Positions 28,338-36,718 of a stretch of DNA of 64,000 nt are shown piece by piece. The stretch is from Streptomyces lunaelactis (GTDB lineage Bacteria; Actinomycetota; Actinomycetes; Streptomycetales; Streptomycetaceae). Each line of letters begins with the position of its first letter. Position 1 is the first letter of the stretch. The notes under the pieces were generated by a model. It had not been told where the DNA came from, did no database searches, and saw only the letters and a program-made list of their open reading frames with translations. The position numbers and the translations under genes are program-made. Location of the stretch: positions 6,138,001 to 6,202,000 of the forward strand of contig NZ_CP026304.1 of the NCBI RefSeq assembly GCF_003054555.1, written 5' to 3'.

Positions 28338-28763
28338 TCGGGTGGTTGTCCGCGAGTGCCATCTCCCGCGGGGAGTGTCACAAGCTGCTGCGACTTCCCG
28401 TAGGACCTGTCGTAGCTCCAGCCCCCGGGCACAAGCCCGATACGGACGCACTCGCCTGCGTGCACCACTTCAAATGGCGTCTCGGCGTCCTGGACGACCT
28501 GCGCCGCCGGGTGCAGCGGTTCTCCTCCGGCGACTGCGACAGAACCATCTCGTCCAACGCTCCGGTGCGGCGGGCGTACTCCCCACGACCGGCCGGGCGG
28601 GCTGCGGCCGGTCGCCAGCGCGTCCTGGTGATGCCGACGCCCTCGGTATCACCACGTCACCACGACCAAGATCGCCGGCGAGTCCCGGAGAGACCTGAAG
28701 CCGATACGCCCCCAGCGACCACACACGGTCACCAGAGGCTGGACCCCACGGAGAACTGGCGAC

Positions 28764-28813
28764 AGTTAAATACGCGAGCCTGCCAGTACAAGGCCGTATA
28801 CGAGAACAGAGCC
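28764..28813 (-). repeat. Solo Tn3-type inverted repeat, related to the level-3 ends
   Basis: The outer tip reads, on the minus strand, GGCTCTGTTCTCGTATAC, against GGCCCTGTTCTCGTATAG at the level-3 right end. The inner part ends in TTTAACT, against GTAACT there. Length (about 50 bp) agrees but the middle does not match, so it belongs to a relative, not to the same transposon. No partner end or transposase of this type is seen nearby. Confidence 0.5.
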
Positions 28814-28823
28814 ATGATCGGCA

Positions 28824-28854
28824 GAGAGGACCCCGGCTTGGCCGGGGTCCTCTC
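28824..28854 (-). terminator. Terminator-like hairpin after the LysM hydrolase gene
   Basis: Perfect 14-bp stem GAGAGGACCCCGGC / GCCGGGGTCCTCTC with a 3-base loop, 28 bases beyond the stop of the minus-strand hydrolase gene. A short AT-rich stretch (CAATAT) precedes it on that strand. Confidence 0.7.
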
Positions 28855-28881
28855 ATATTGGGGAGCGATCTTGGGCGTCAG

Positions 28882-30087
28882 TCAGCCGCTGGGTGGGATG
28901 ACCAGAGCCGTTTCTGGGAAGATCAAGTTGCCATTGTCGCTCGACGGGTACCCATGGTCCCGCGCAGCTTGCTCGATCACGGATCGGTTGGCGTCGTAGA
29001 TCCTCCGCCACTGGGTGCCGTCACCGTAAGTCCTCTCAGCAAGGCCCCACAGCGTGTCTCCACTCACCACCGTGTGCGTGCTGCGACAACCCGTCACGAG
29101 GCACGTTGCCTCTGCTGCTGCTGATTCTGCCGCTCCACTCTCCTCGTAGCCTTGGGGTAGATGCGGCCTGACGAGGCACTTGACTGCGCCAACGAGACCA
29201 CCCCGTTCATTGCGTCCGCAGGCGTCAAGCTGCTCCAGAAGCTGCTGGCGTGGCAGACGCTCTTGGACGTCGCTGCAGAGCAGGTCTCCCGGGTTGCACC
29301 GTTCGATCGTGCGTCCCGCGAAAGCTTCCGAGCTTCCGTGCAGGACAGGTGTGACGTTCTCGGGATCTGCGAACAGGACGACAGCCCGAATGCGGTTGGC
29401 CACGGCGTCCGGGAGATCGTCGAGGGTTTTCTCGATGGCAATGACTCCTGTGGAGTAGCCAACGAGTACGAGGCAGGCGTCTTTCGGTTCCTTGTCCAGG
29501 TGCTCGATCAGGTTCTCGGCACCTTTGTCCGTCACAGATTCCAGCCCCGGCACGTTCACGCCGCCCGTCAGAGCGGGGTAGTCCACCTCATCGGGAGTCA
29601 CGCCGCCGCCCGGCAATTCGGGGTTGAGGACCTTGATGCCAGCTTCTTTCAGCTTCCGGGCCAGAGGGTCGACTGCCCACGTTCCGTGGGTCGGGTCGTT
29701 GTACCCACCCACGTAGACGATCTTGACGCCATGTTCACACGTGGCCGACCCCTCGGTCGACTCACCCAGCACCGAGGGCTGTTCGGATGGTTGACTCACC
29801 GAAGGGGGTACAGCCGGGGGCGCGACGCTAGGGGCAGACGTCGACGGGCTGGGCGTGGGCGTCGAGGGACTGGGCGACGTCGTCGTGTGCGTCGGGGTCG
29901 GCGTCGGTGTCGCCGGTGCTGTGGTGTGTGTGTCCGCGGGCGTAGGTTCGGGGGTCTGCGCCAGGGCTGTGTAGCTGGACGTGAGGACCAGGGAGCCCGC
30001 AGCCAGGCCGGTGATGGCCATCAGGGCTATTCGGTTGCCCGGGCGTATTCGGGGAGTCGTCGCTTTATGCGGCGGCTTCCGTCGCAT
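28882..30087 (-). CDS. Secreted cutinase-like alpha/beta hydrolase with C-terminal LysM domain
   Basis: 401 residues from ATG at 30087, after AGGAGG. A signal peptide (IALMAITGLAAGSLVL, then ALAQ) is followed by a Thr/Pro/Ser-rich linker of about 75 residues. The hydrolase domain has the nucleophile elbow VLVGYSTGV, the GxSxG motif of serine hydrolases, and VVLFADPEN, likely the acid strand. The C-terminal LysM domain (HTVVSGDTLWGLAERTYGDG) would hold it to peptidoglycan. Such wall-bound esterases act outside the cell; the substrate is unknown. It lies in the level-2 transposon between the ABC cassette and the transposase fragment. Confidence 0.82.
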   Translation of the reverse strand: MRRKPPHKATTPRIRPGNRIALMAITGLAAGSLVLTSSYTALAQTPEPTPADTHTTAPATPTPTPTHTTTSPSPSTPTPSPSTSAPSVAPPAVPPSVSQPSEQPSVLGESTEGSATCEHGVKIVYVGGYNDPTHGTWAVDPLARKLKEAGIKVLNPELPGGGVTPDEVDYPALTGGVNVPGLESVTDKGAENLIEHLDKEPKDACLVLVGYSTGVIAIEKTLDDLPDAVANRIRAVVLFADPENVTPVLHGSSEAFAGRTIERCNPGDLLCSDVQERLPRQQLLEQLDACGRNERGGLVGAVKCLVRPHLPQGYEESGAAESAAAEATCLVTGCRSTHTVVSGDTLWGLAERTYGDGTQWRRIYDANRSVIEQAARDHGYPSSDNGNLIFPETALVIPPSG

Positions 30088-30197
30088 ATTCCACCTCCTG
30101 GGGGAATTTTGCACAGAGTCACCAGTAAGCGACGTTATGTGAGGACCCTGGTCGGCGCGCCGCGCTGGTACGCCGAACGGGGACACGGACCTCCTGG

Positions 30198-31225
30198 TCA
30201 GGCCGCTTCGGTGAAGTCCTCGCGCAGCGGGGTGAAGTCCACGTCGAGCTTCGGGTCGTACGCGTCGGGCTGGATGCCGAGCTCGTGGGTGCTGTACTCG
30301 CCGAACCGGTTGATGTGCTCCGTCAGGTAGGGCGAGATGTGGGCCAGGTCCTCCGGATCGATCTCCCAGCCCTCTTCCAGCAGTTGCCGCACGATCTCGG
30401 CGATGTCCAGGGCGTTGTGGAAGATAACCGCGTTCGTGAGCAGGGCGTTGAATTTCATCGCCTTCTCCTGCTCGATCGGGTCGTTGTCGGCGATGACACC
30501 CCGGTTGCCGAAGCCGATCCACTGGGAGAACCGGTTGAACGACTCGACCTTGTTCGTCGCCGCCGTCACCCGCCGGCGCAGCGGCGCGTCCGAGAGGTAG
30601 CGCAGCAGCTGCACGGTGCGGATCACGCGGCCGACCTCGCGGAAGGCGGCGTAGGTGGCGTTCTTCTTGGAGCCCGAGCGCAGCCGCTTGAGCAGTGTGG
30701 AAGAAGAGATGGCGCCCTCGCGTACGGAGACGGCCACCCGCATCAGGTGGCGGAACTGGGACTCGATCAGGTCGAAGTCGATGACGTTCTTGCCCGCCTC
30801 GCCGAACAGGGCGTCGATGTGCACGTACTCCGTGGTCTTGCTGGGCCGGTAGAAGGTCATGCCCTTCCAGTTCCTGATCCTGGGCATCAAGTCGAAGCCC
30901 AGCAAGTGCGCGAGCGCAAACACCGGCTGGGACTGGCCTTGCGTATCGGCGTGCACGGTGGTGGGCTTCACCTCGGACGTGTTCTTCAGCAGGCCCTCGA
31001 TGATGTAAACGGCCTCCCACACCCCGCACGGGATGAAGTGCGTGAACAGCGCGATGTAGGTGTCCGAGACGTGGTGGTAGGCGATGCCGCCCGGCTTGCC
31101 GTATCTGACGCTCGTCTCGGCCAGCAGGTTGTCCAGGTAGGTGTCCATGTGAGTGCCGTCCGCCGCGACGGCGGTGCCGTCGCCCCACGCCTGGGAGATG
31201 TCGAGGCGGGCGTGCGCGTTGACGA
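30198..31225 (-). pseudogene. tnpA: Level-2 Tn3 transposase, 3' fragment (catalytic part)
   Basis: C-terminal about 340 codons of the level-2 transposase. All three DDE residues are here: Asp in AWGDGTAVAADG, Asp in TVHADTQGQS, and Glu in NKVESFNRFSQW. Sequences such as HHVSDTYIALFTHFIPCGVWE and YRPSKTTEYV are strong Tn3-family marks. The fragment begins at the level-3 insertion; the 5' part is at 36719-38892. Without a start and without the DNA-binding half it cannot function. Confidence 0.93.
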
Positions 31226-31276
31226 GGCCTTGTTCTCGTATAGCTACCGCCAGGTGGCGTGTAGCGCTGAGTAACT
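31226..31276 (+). repeat. Level-3 left terminal inverted repeat
   Basis: Tip GGCCTTGTTCTCGTATAGC, inner end TGAGTAACT. Against the right end (36668-36718) it differs at three positions. Target duplication GACGA at 31221-31225. Confidence 0.93.
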
Positions 31277-31346
31277 TCCATAGCTTTGGTTTCCCCGCCC
31301 TGACCGCCTCGTTGAGCTGAACGAGTGACGGCGAGGGGTGGGGTGG

Positions 31347-34300
31347 ATGCGGCAGGACTGGGAGCCGGAAGACCTGATCGAGGTCTGGACGCTGCTCGAA
31401 GACGACATGAAGAAGGTGCGGAACAAGTCCGGAGCGACCCGGTTGGGCTTCGCTTTGTTGCTCAAGTTCTTCGAGGTGGAGGCCCGGTTCCCGGAGTCCG
31501 CCAAGGAGATGCCCGCAGCGGCGGTGGAGTACGTGGCCCAGCAGGTGAAGGTTCCCGCCGGGGCGTGGGCGGACTACGACTGGCAGGGCGACCGGATCAA
31601 GCGGCATCGCAAGGAGATCCGTGAGGCGTATGGGTTCCGGGCGAACACCGAGGAGGACCAGGGGCGGCTGGCCGAGTGGCTGGCCGCTGAGCTGTGCCCG
31701 GTGGAGCTGTCGCGGGATCGTCTGGCGGCGGCGGTGGTGGCCCGGTGCCGTAACGACCACATCGAGCCGCCGGCCCCAGGGCGGGTCGGGCGGCTGGTGG
31801 GCAAGGCGGTCACGGACTTCGAGGCCCAGTTCTGCCGCAGCAGGGTGGAGAGGATCTCGCACGCGACGCGCTCGCGGCTGGAGGACCTGGTCGCCGGCAG
31901 CGAGGACGAGGCGGGCGAGGGAGCGGACGGTGAGGGCGCGGTGGCGGGCGGCGGGCGTTCGCACTTCGCCGAGCTGAAGACGGACCCGGGGGCGCCGGGG
32001 CTGGAGAGTCTGCTGGCGGAGGTGAACAAGCTCCAGCGGGTGCGGCGGCTGGAGCTTCCTGCGGACTTGTTCGCGGACGTGTCGGAGAAGCTGGTGGACG
32101 CGTGGCGGGCGCGGGCGTCGAAGGAGTACCCGGCGAACCTGGAGCGGATGAAGCCGCCGCGGCGCCTGACGCTGCTGGCCGCGCTGTGCTATGTGCGGCA
32201 GACGGAGATCACCGACTCGCTGGTGGACCTGTTCATCCAGCTCGTGCTGAAGATCAACACCCGGGCGGAGCGGAAGGTCGACAAGGAGCTCAACGCCGAG
32301 CTGAAGAAGATCCGGGGCAAGGAGGGCATGCTGCTGCGGGTCGCGGAGGCGGCACTGTCCGAGCCGTCCGGCACGGTGCGGCGGGTGATCTACCCGGTGG
32401 TCGGCGGGGAGAAGACGCTCAAGGCGCTGGCGGCGGAGGCCGCGGCGAACGAGGCCCGCTACAAGGCCAGGGTCCGTACGGTGCTGCGGTCGTCGTACTC
32501 GGCGCACTGGCGCCGGATGCTCTCGCCGCTGCTGGGCGCGCTGGAGCTGAAGTGCAACAACACCGCCTACCGGCCGGTGATGGACGCGATCGACCTGCTC
32601 CAGCGCTACCTGGACCAGCCTTTGAAGGAGGGCGCGTTCTTCGATCCGGCGGAGAGCGTGCCGCTCGCGGGGGTGGTGCCCGAGCACTGGCGGGCGGCGG
32701 TGGTGGACGACAAGGGCCGCATCGAGCGCATCCCGTACGAGCTGTGCGTGCTGGTGGCGCTTCGGGACGCGGTGCGGCGCCGCGAGATCTGGGTAGTGGG
32801 GGCGAACCGGTGGCGTAACCCGGAGGACGACCTGCCGGCGGACTTCGAGGACAACCGGGACGTGCACTACGCCGCGCTGGGCCAGCCGCAAGACGCCGGG
32901 GAGTTCATCGCCACCCTGCAAGGCAAGCTCCGCACCTCGCTGGACCGCTTCGAGCAGGCGCTCGCGGAGGGCACGACGGGCGGGGTGGCGATCGTCAAGA
33001 AGCACGGCGAACCGTGGATCAGAGTCTCCCCTCGCGGCAAGCAGGAGGAGCCGGAGAGCCTGGTCGCCATCAAGGGCGAGATCGAACGGCGCTGGGGCAC
33101 CATCGACCTGCTGGACATCCTGAAGTACGCCGAGTTCGACACGGACTTCATCGCCGAGTTCACCTCGGTGGCCACCCGTGAGATGCTGTCGAAGGATGTG
33201 CTGCGGCGCCGCCTGCTGCTGGTCCTGTTCGGCCTGGGCACGAACATGGGGATCAAGCGGGTCGCGGTGACCGGCAAGCACGGCGAGTCGGAGGCGACAC
33301 TGCGCCGGGTGCGGCACCTGTTCGTCAACCGCGCCAACATGCGCGCGGCCTTGCGGAAGCTGGTGAACGCCACCTTCGCCGTCCGGGACGAGATGTGGTG
33401 GGGCACCGGCACCGCGTGCGCCTCCGACAGCCGCAAGTTCGGCGCCTGGTCCAGCAACCTGATGACCGAGTGGCACCAGCGCTACCGGGGCCCCGGCGTG
33501 ATGATTTATTGGCATGTGGAGCGGAAATCCGTCTGCATCTACTCCCAGCTGAAGTCCTGTTCGGCCTCCGAGGTCGCCTCGATGATCGAGGGCGTGCTGC
33601 GGCACTGCACCGACATGGTCGTCGACCGGCAGTACACCGACACGCACGGCGCCTCCATCGTCGGGTTCGCCTTCGCGCACATGCTCGACTTCAAGCTGAT
33701 GCCCCGGCTGAAGAACATCGGATCGGCGAAGCTGTACCGGCCGGCGGCCGGGGAGGACGACAACTGGCCGAACCTGGGCCCGGTGCTCTCCACCAAGACG
33801 ATCGACTGGGACCTGATCACCCAGCAGTACGACCAGATCGTGAAGTACACCACCGCCCTGCGCCTGGGCACCGCCGAGGCCGAGCAGGTCCTGCGCCGGT
33901 TTACCCGGGGAGGGCCGAAGCACCCGACGTACCGGGCGATCGAGGAGCTGGGCCGGGCGGTGCGGACCTCGTTCGTCTGCGACTACCTCGCGGACGTCGA
34001 GATGCGCCAGGAGATCCACGAGGGGTTGCAGGTGGTGGAGAACTGGAACTCCGCGAACAAGGACCTCTTCTACGGCAAGGACGGTGACCTGGCCGGTGCG
34101 GACAAGGAGTCCCAGGAGGTCAGCATGCTCGCGCTGCACCTGCTCCAATCCGCGCTGGTGCACGTCAACACGCTGCTGATGCAGGAGGTCCTGGCTGATC
34201 CGAAGTGGGCGGACAAGCTCACCGACGCGGACCGGCGGGCGCTGTCGCCGCTGTTCTGGACCCATGTGAATCCGTACGGCCGGTTCGAGCTGGACATGAA

Positions 34301-34388
34301 CAGCCGTCTCGATCTGGACCTGTCCATCCGGGCGATGGTGCCCGGCCCGCGCACCCCGCAGGGGGAGGCAGCCGCAGCCCCGGCGTGA
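31347..34388 (+). CDS. tnpA: Level-3 Tn3-family transposase
   Basis: 1013 residues from ATG at 31347 (GAGGGG 8 bases upstream; GTG at 31338 is the alternative). The length is normal for the family (about 960-1020). An N-terminal DUF4158-like DNA-binding half begins [20 protein letters not shown]. The catalytic half has Asp in [12 protein letters not shown], Asp in [12 protein letters not shown] and Glu in [14 protein letters not shown]. The frame is complete and all catalytic residues are present, so it may still be active on the level-3 ends. It starts 70 bp inside the left inverted repeat, so the repeat probably overlaps its promoter. Confidence 0.94.
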   Translation: MRQDWEPEDLIEVWTLLEDDMKKVRNKSGATRLGFALLLKFFEVEARFPESAKEMPAAAVEYVAQQVKVPAGAWADYDWQGDRIKRHRKEIREAYGFRANTEEDQGRLAEWLAAELCPVELSRDRLAAAVVARCRNDHIEPPAPGRVGRLVGKAVTDFEAQFCRSRVERISHATRSRLEDLVAGSEDEAGEGADGEGAVAGGGRSHFAELKTDPGAPGLESLLAEVNKLQRVRRLELPADLFADVSEKLVDAWRARASKEYPANLERMKPPRRLTLLAALCYVRQTEITDSLVDLFIQLVLKINTRAERKVDKELNAELKKIRGKEGMLLRVAEAALSEPSGTVRRVIYPVVGGEKTLKALAAEAAANEARYKARVRTVLRSSYSAHWRRMLSPLLGALELKCNNTAYRPVMDAIDLLQRYLDQPLKEGAFFDPAESVPLAGVVPEHWRAAVVDDKGRIERIPYELCVLVALRDAVRRREIWVVGANRWRNPEDDLPADFEDNRDVHYAALGQPQDAGEFIATLQGKLRTSLDRFEQALAEGTTGGVAIVKKHGEPWIRVSPRGKQEEPESLVAIKGEIERRWGTIDLLDILKYAEFDTDFIAEFTSVATREMLSKDVLRRRLLLVLFGLGTNMGIKRVAVTGKHGESEATLRRVRHLFVNRANMRAALRKLVNATFAVRDEMWWGTGTACASDSRKFGAWSSNLMTEWHQRYRGPGVMIYWHVERKSVCIYSQLKSCSASEVASMIEGVLRHCTDMVVDRQYTDTHGASIVGFAFAHMLDFKLMPRLKNIGSAKLYRPAAGEDDNWPNLGPVLSTKTIDWDLITQQYDQIVKYTTALRLGTAEAEQVLRRFTRGGPKHPTYRAIEELGRAVRTSFVCDYLADVEMRQEIHEGLQVVENWNSANKDLFYGKDGDLAGADKESQEVSMLALHLLQSALVHVNTLLMQEVLADPKWADKLTDADRRALSPLFWTHVNPYGRFELDMNSRLDLDLSIRAMVPGPRTPQGEAAAAPA

Positions 34389-34430
34389 CACCACGGTTCC
34401 GTTCCTGGTCGGAGCCGTGGTGAAGACGAC

Positions 34431-34462
34431 GTTGCCCGGGACGCTTCAGCGTCCCGGGCAAC
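34431..34462 (+). terminator. Perfect hairpin after the level-3 transposase
   Basis: 14-bp stem GTTGCCCGGGACGC, loop TTCA, exact complement. It lies 42 bp beyond the transposase stop and before the convergent small gene, so it could end transcripts from both sides. Confidence 0.8.
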
Positions 34463-34533
34463 GTGCGTGAGCGGCCAGCGGCAGAGCTACCCCGGATCAG
34501 GGGGCGTCCGCCTGGCGGAGCCCACGCGTTACA

Positions 34534-34713
34534 TCAGCGAATCATGCTTCGCACAACACTGTAGACGGCCCGCCCTGCCTGGGGGGCGTACGTCTTGTAC
34601 TGCTCCTGCGCAGTGTGGGCGACGTTCGTCATGATCGTGGAGACGTAGGGAACGATGTTGTTGACCAGCACGCCCGTGACCGCAGGCGGGGGCGTCGGGG
34701 GAACGTAGCTCAT
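34534..34713 (-). CDS. Small hypothetical protein, about 59 residues
   Basis: ATG at 34713 with AGAAGGG 9 bases upstream. The product starts MSYVPPTPPPAVTGVLVNNI and is followed by a helical, tyrosine- and alanine-rich part ending SVVRSMIR. No known motif is recognised. It is divergent from the XRE regulator (167 bp between starts) and may be controlled by it. A toxin or accessory role is possible but unsupported. An upstream in-frame start at 34839 would add 42 residues with no homology signal. Confidence 0.5.
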   Translation of the reverse strand: MSYVPPTPPPAVTGVLVNNIVPYVSTIMTNVAHTAQEQYKTYAPQAGRAVYSVVRSMIR

Positions 34714-34879
34714 GGTTGACCCTTCTCGAACGGTAGTCCGATACCCCAACATGTCGTCAGGGCTTGGGACTTGAACCCGGCGAGGGTTCGCCCGTACTGG
34801 CATTTTGCTCTCGATGGGGTTATCAATACAAGCCCCCAACGGGTACTCGATTTATACAGGCCCAGGATATGGTGGTGAT

Positions 34880-35431
34880 GTGACCACAGCTACGGGTGAG
34901 GCGATTAGACAGCTCCGCGAATCTGCGGGGCTGAGCAGGAAAGAGCTTGCGAACGCGGCTGGTATCAGCCTGGTCTTTTTGATCAAGGTGGAGCATGGTG
35001 ACCGCGGTCTGTCGCCCAAGACTCTCGCAAAGATCGCCCAGGCACTCGGTCTGACAGTCAAGGAACTGGCGACGAAGATTGCAGTGCTTGAGGCGAGCGC
35101 AGCTCCTACCGAGGAAGCGATGCGTCGTGGCCTCATGCGGGCCGCAGCGATCGGTGGGAGTACAGCTGCCCTTATCCGGCCTCTGATCGGAGCCGCACTT
35201 CCCCTCAGTCCCGCAGGCGTACTTGCCGCTGCCGCGACCGCGGCAGTGGTGGCGGCACGGCGCATGCAGAAGGCAACGGACCACGGCTCCCCAGAAGCTG
35301 ACCTTCCGCTAGATATCGACGCGGTGCGACGGGAGCTCATCGCAAGGGTGGAGGCAATGCCAGCGGAGCAGCTGGCAGTCCTCATTGCTCTTGTTGAGGA
35401 AGCCGAGGCCGAGGAAGGCGCTGCGTCCTGA
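34880..35431 (+). CDS. XRE-family transcriptional regulator
   Basis: 183 residues from GTG at 34880. The N-terminal helix-turn-helix is textbook: AIRQLRESAGLSRKELANAA, then SLVFLIKVEHGDRGLSPKTL. An alanine-rich, partly hydrophobic middle (MRAAAIGGSTAALIRPLIGA, then LAAAATAAVVAAR) follows, and an acidic C-terminal helix ends the protein. The hydrophobic middle is odd for a soluble repressor and could contact the membrane. It lies between transposase and resolvase in level 3 and is a candidate repressor of the transposon genes or of the divergent small gene. Confidence 0.82.
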   Translation: MTTATGEAIRQLRESAGLSRKELANAAGISLVFLIKVEHGDRGLSPKTLAKIAQALGLTVKELATKIAVLEASAAPTEEAMRRGLMRAAAIGGSTAALIRPLIGAALPLSPAGVLAAAATAAVVAARRMQKATDHGSPEADLPLDIDAVRRELIARVEAMPAEQLAVLIALVEEAEAEEGAAS

Positions 35432-35700
35432 TTGCTGGACAACAAGTGGCGCCACCGGGCGCGTGCAGGCCGGTGACCCTGCGTTGGCCTCCGGCGAGGG
35501 TTTGAAGTGGCGGCGGACGTTCGATCGCGCGCCGGGGACCACATGTGCACCGGTGCTTCCCATAAACGACCCTTTCCCGGAGTAAGGTCAAGAAAGGGCG
35601 GTGGAGGCGGTCCGAAGCACGAATTCACTGTCACAACTCGTCCTCACTCAAAGTGAAACCAGGCATGTTCTGGGAATTGTTTGTGACAGTATCCGAGGTC

Positions 35701-36669
35701 ATGACGGACCATCAGCCCGCACTCGCGTCCGAAGCGGACGACGTCGAGCGCCACCCCTGCCCACGCTGTCACGCCTCGGCAGGTTCACCCTGCCGCTCGC
35801 GCTCCGGCGCGGTCGCCGGCACCTACCACACCGGCCGCTTCACGAAGGTGCCCCGGCTCGCGAAACTTCTGCGCGTACCGACACCCGCCGACCGCGGCCC
35901 CGGCCAGCCGTGGCGGCCCGGCACCCCGGCGCCCGCGCCCGTCGACCCGAACACCCCGAGCGCGGACATCCGCATCGGGTACGCGAGGTGCTCCAGCCTC
36001 ACCCAGGAACTCCAGTCGCAGCTCGACGCGCTCGCCGGACACGGCATCCCGCGAGACAAGATCTTCGCCGAGAAGATCAGCACCCGGGTGCGGGTCCGCC
36101 CGCAGTTCGAGGCCGCGCTCGCCGCCGCCAGGGAGATCAAGGCGCACGCCCCGCACTGCCGGGTGATCTTCACGGTGAACGAGATGAAGAGGCTGGGGCG
36201 CGACGCCGCTGAACTGACCGCGCTCGCCGATCACCTCACCGCCCACGGCCTGGTGCTGGAGATGCTCGCCGGTCCCCTTCAGGGGATGTACGACCCCAGC
36301 GGTCCGGGACGCCTGCTGTTCGGGTTCTTCGCGGCGATGGCGGAGACGGAGCGGGAGAACATCCGGGAGTCCACCCTCGAAGGGCTCGACGCCGCAGCCC
36401 GCAAGGGCAACCACGGCGGCAGGCCTCCGGTCATCACCGACGACATGCTGCACACCGTGCTCCGCCGCCGCGCGAACGGCGAGACGGTCTAGGACATCCA
36501 GCCCGACCTGCTCATCCCCACCGGCCGCCGCAAGGGGCAGAGCCCCAGCCTCTCCAGCATCTACCGGGCGCTGGCCGAGCACGAGAAGACCCAGGCGTAC
36601 CCGGAGGCCGTGCAGGCGGCACACGCCGACTTCGCCGCCCTCCACCAGCGCGACCACAGCCCCAAGTAG
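35701..36669 (+). pseudogene. tnpR: Level-3 serine resolvase (tnpR) with internal stop
   Basis: Serine recombinase with the nucleophile in RIGYARCSSLTQELQ, a normal catalytic domain (VIFTVNEMKRLGRDAAELTAL, ETERENIRES) and a C-terminal helix-turn-helix. A TAG at 36490 replaces an expected GAG codon just before the DNA-binding part (RRRANGETV, stop, DIQPDLL). The remaining 58 codons stay open to a TAG at 36667 inside the right inverted repeat. The first 80 residues add a Cys/His domain (HPCPRCHASAGSPCR, then HTGRF) and a Pro-rich linker, unusual for resolvases. Without its DNA-binding end the product should not resolve cointegrates. Confidence 0.85.
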
Positions 36670-36718
36670 TTACTCAGCGCTACACGACACCTCGCGGTAG
36701 CTATACGAGAACAGGGCC
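36668..36718 (-). repeat. Level-3 right terminal inverted repeat
   Basis: Read from the outer tip it begins GGCCCTGTTCTCGTATAGC. Target duplication GACGA follows at 36719-36723. The end of the resolvase frame lies within it. Confidence 0.93.

Larger units (their letters stand above)
28338..28881. other. Stretch without an intact gene; holds a transposon-end remnant
   Basis: No frame here has a recognisable protein. Near its end it contains a degenerate copy of a Tn3-type inverted repeat (28764-28813) and a strong bidirectional hairpin (28824-28854). The rest (28338-28763) looks like scrambled remains, with several short Arg/Pro-rich open frames that I do not consider genes. Confidence 0.5.
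31226..36718 (+). mobile_element. Level 3: Tn3-family transposon inside the level-2 transposase gene (5.5 kb)
   Basis: Inverted repeats of about 51 bp start with GGCC(T/C)TGTTCTCGTATAGC at both tips. GACGA is duplicated on either side (31221-31225 and 36719-36723). Deleting the element plus one GACGA restores the level-2 transposase frame, ADLVNAHARLD, exactly. Contents in order are transposase (+), a small gene (-), an XRE regulator (+) and a serine resolvase (+). The ends do not begin with GGGG as many Tn3 ends do, and differ wholly from the level-2 ends, so the two belong to different subgroups. Confidence 0.94.

Noticed and set aside
28338..28763. Small genes in the region after the exporter terminator
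   Set aside because: No start with ribosome-binding site, no domain, and composition typical of GC-rich random frames.
30198..34394. A 1398-codon open frame on the minus strand
   Set aside because: Only its last third is real (the level-2 transposase fragment). The rest is antisense to the level-3 transposase and opens up because of high GC.
31226..36718. Level-3 ends placed at TTCTCG, with flanks CCTTG and CAGGG
   Set aside because: Those flanks do not match. Moving the ends outward to GGCC gives identical 5-bp flanks (GACGA) and exact restoration of the target gene.
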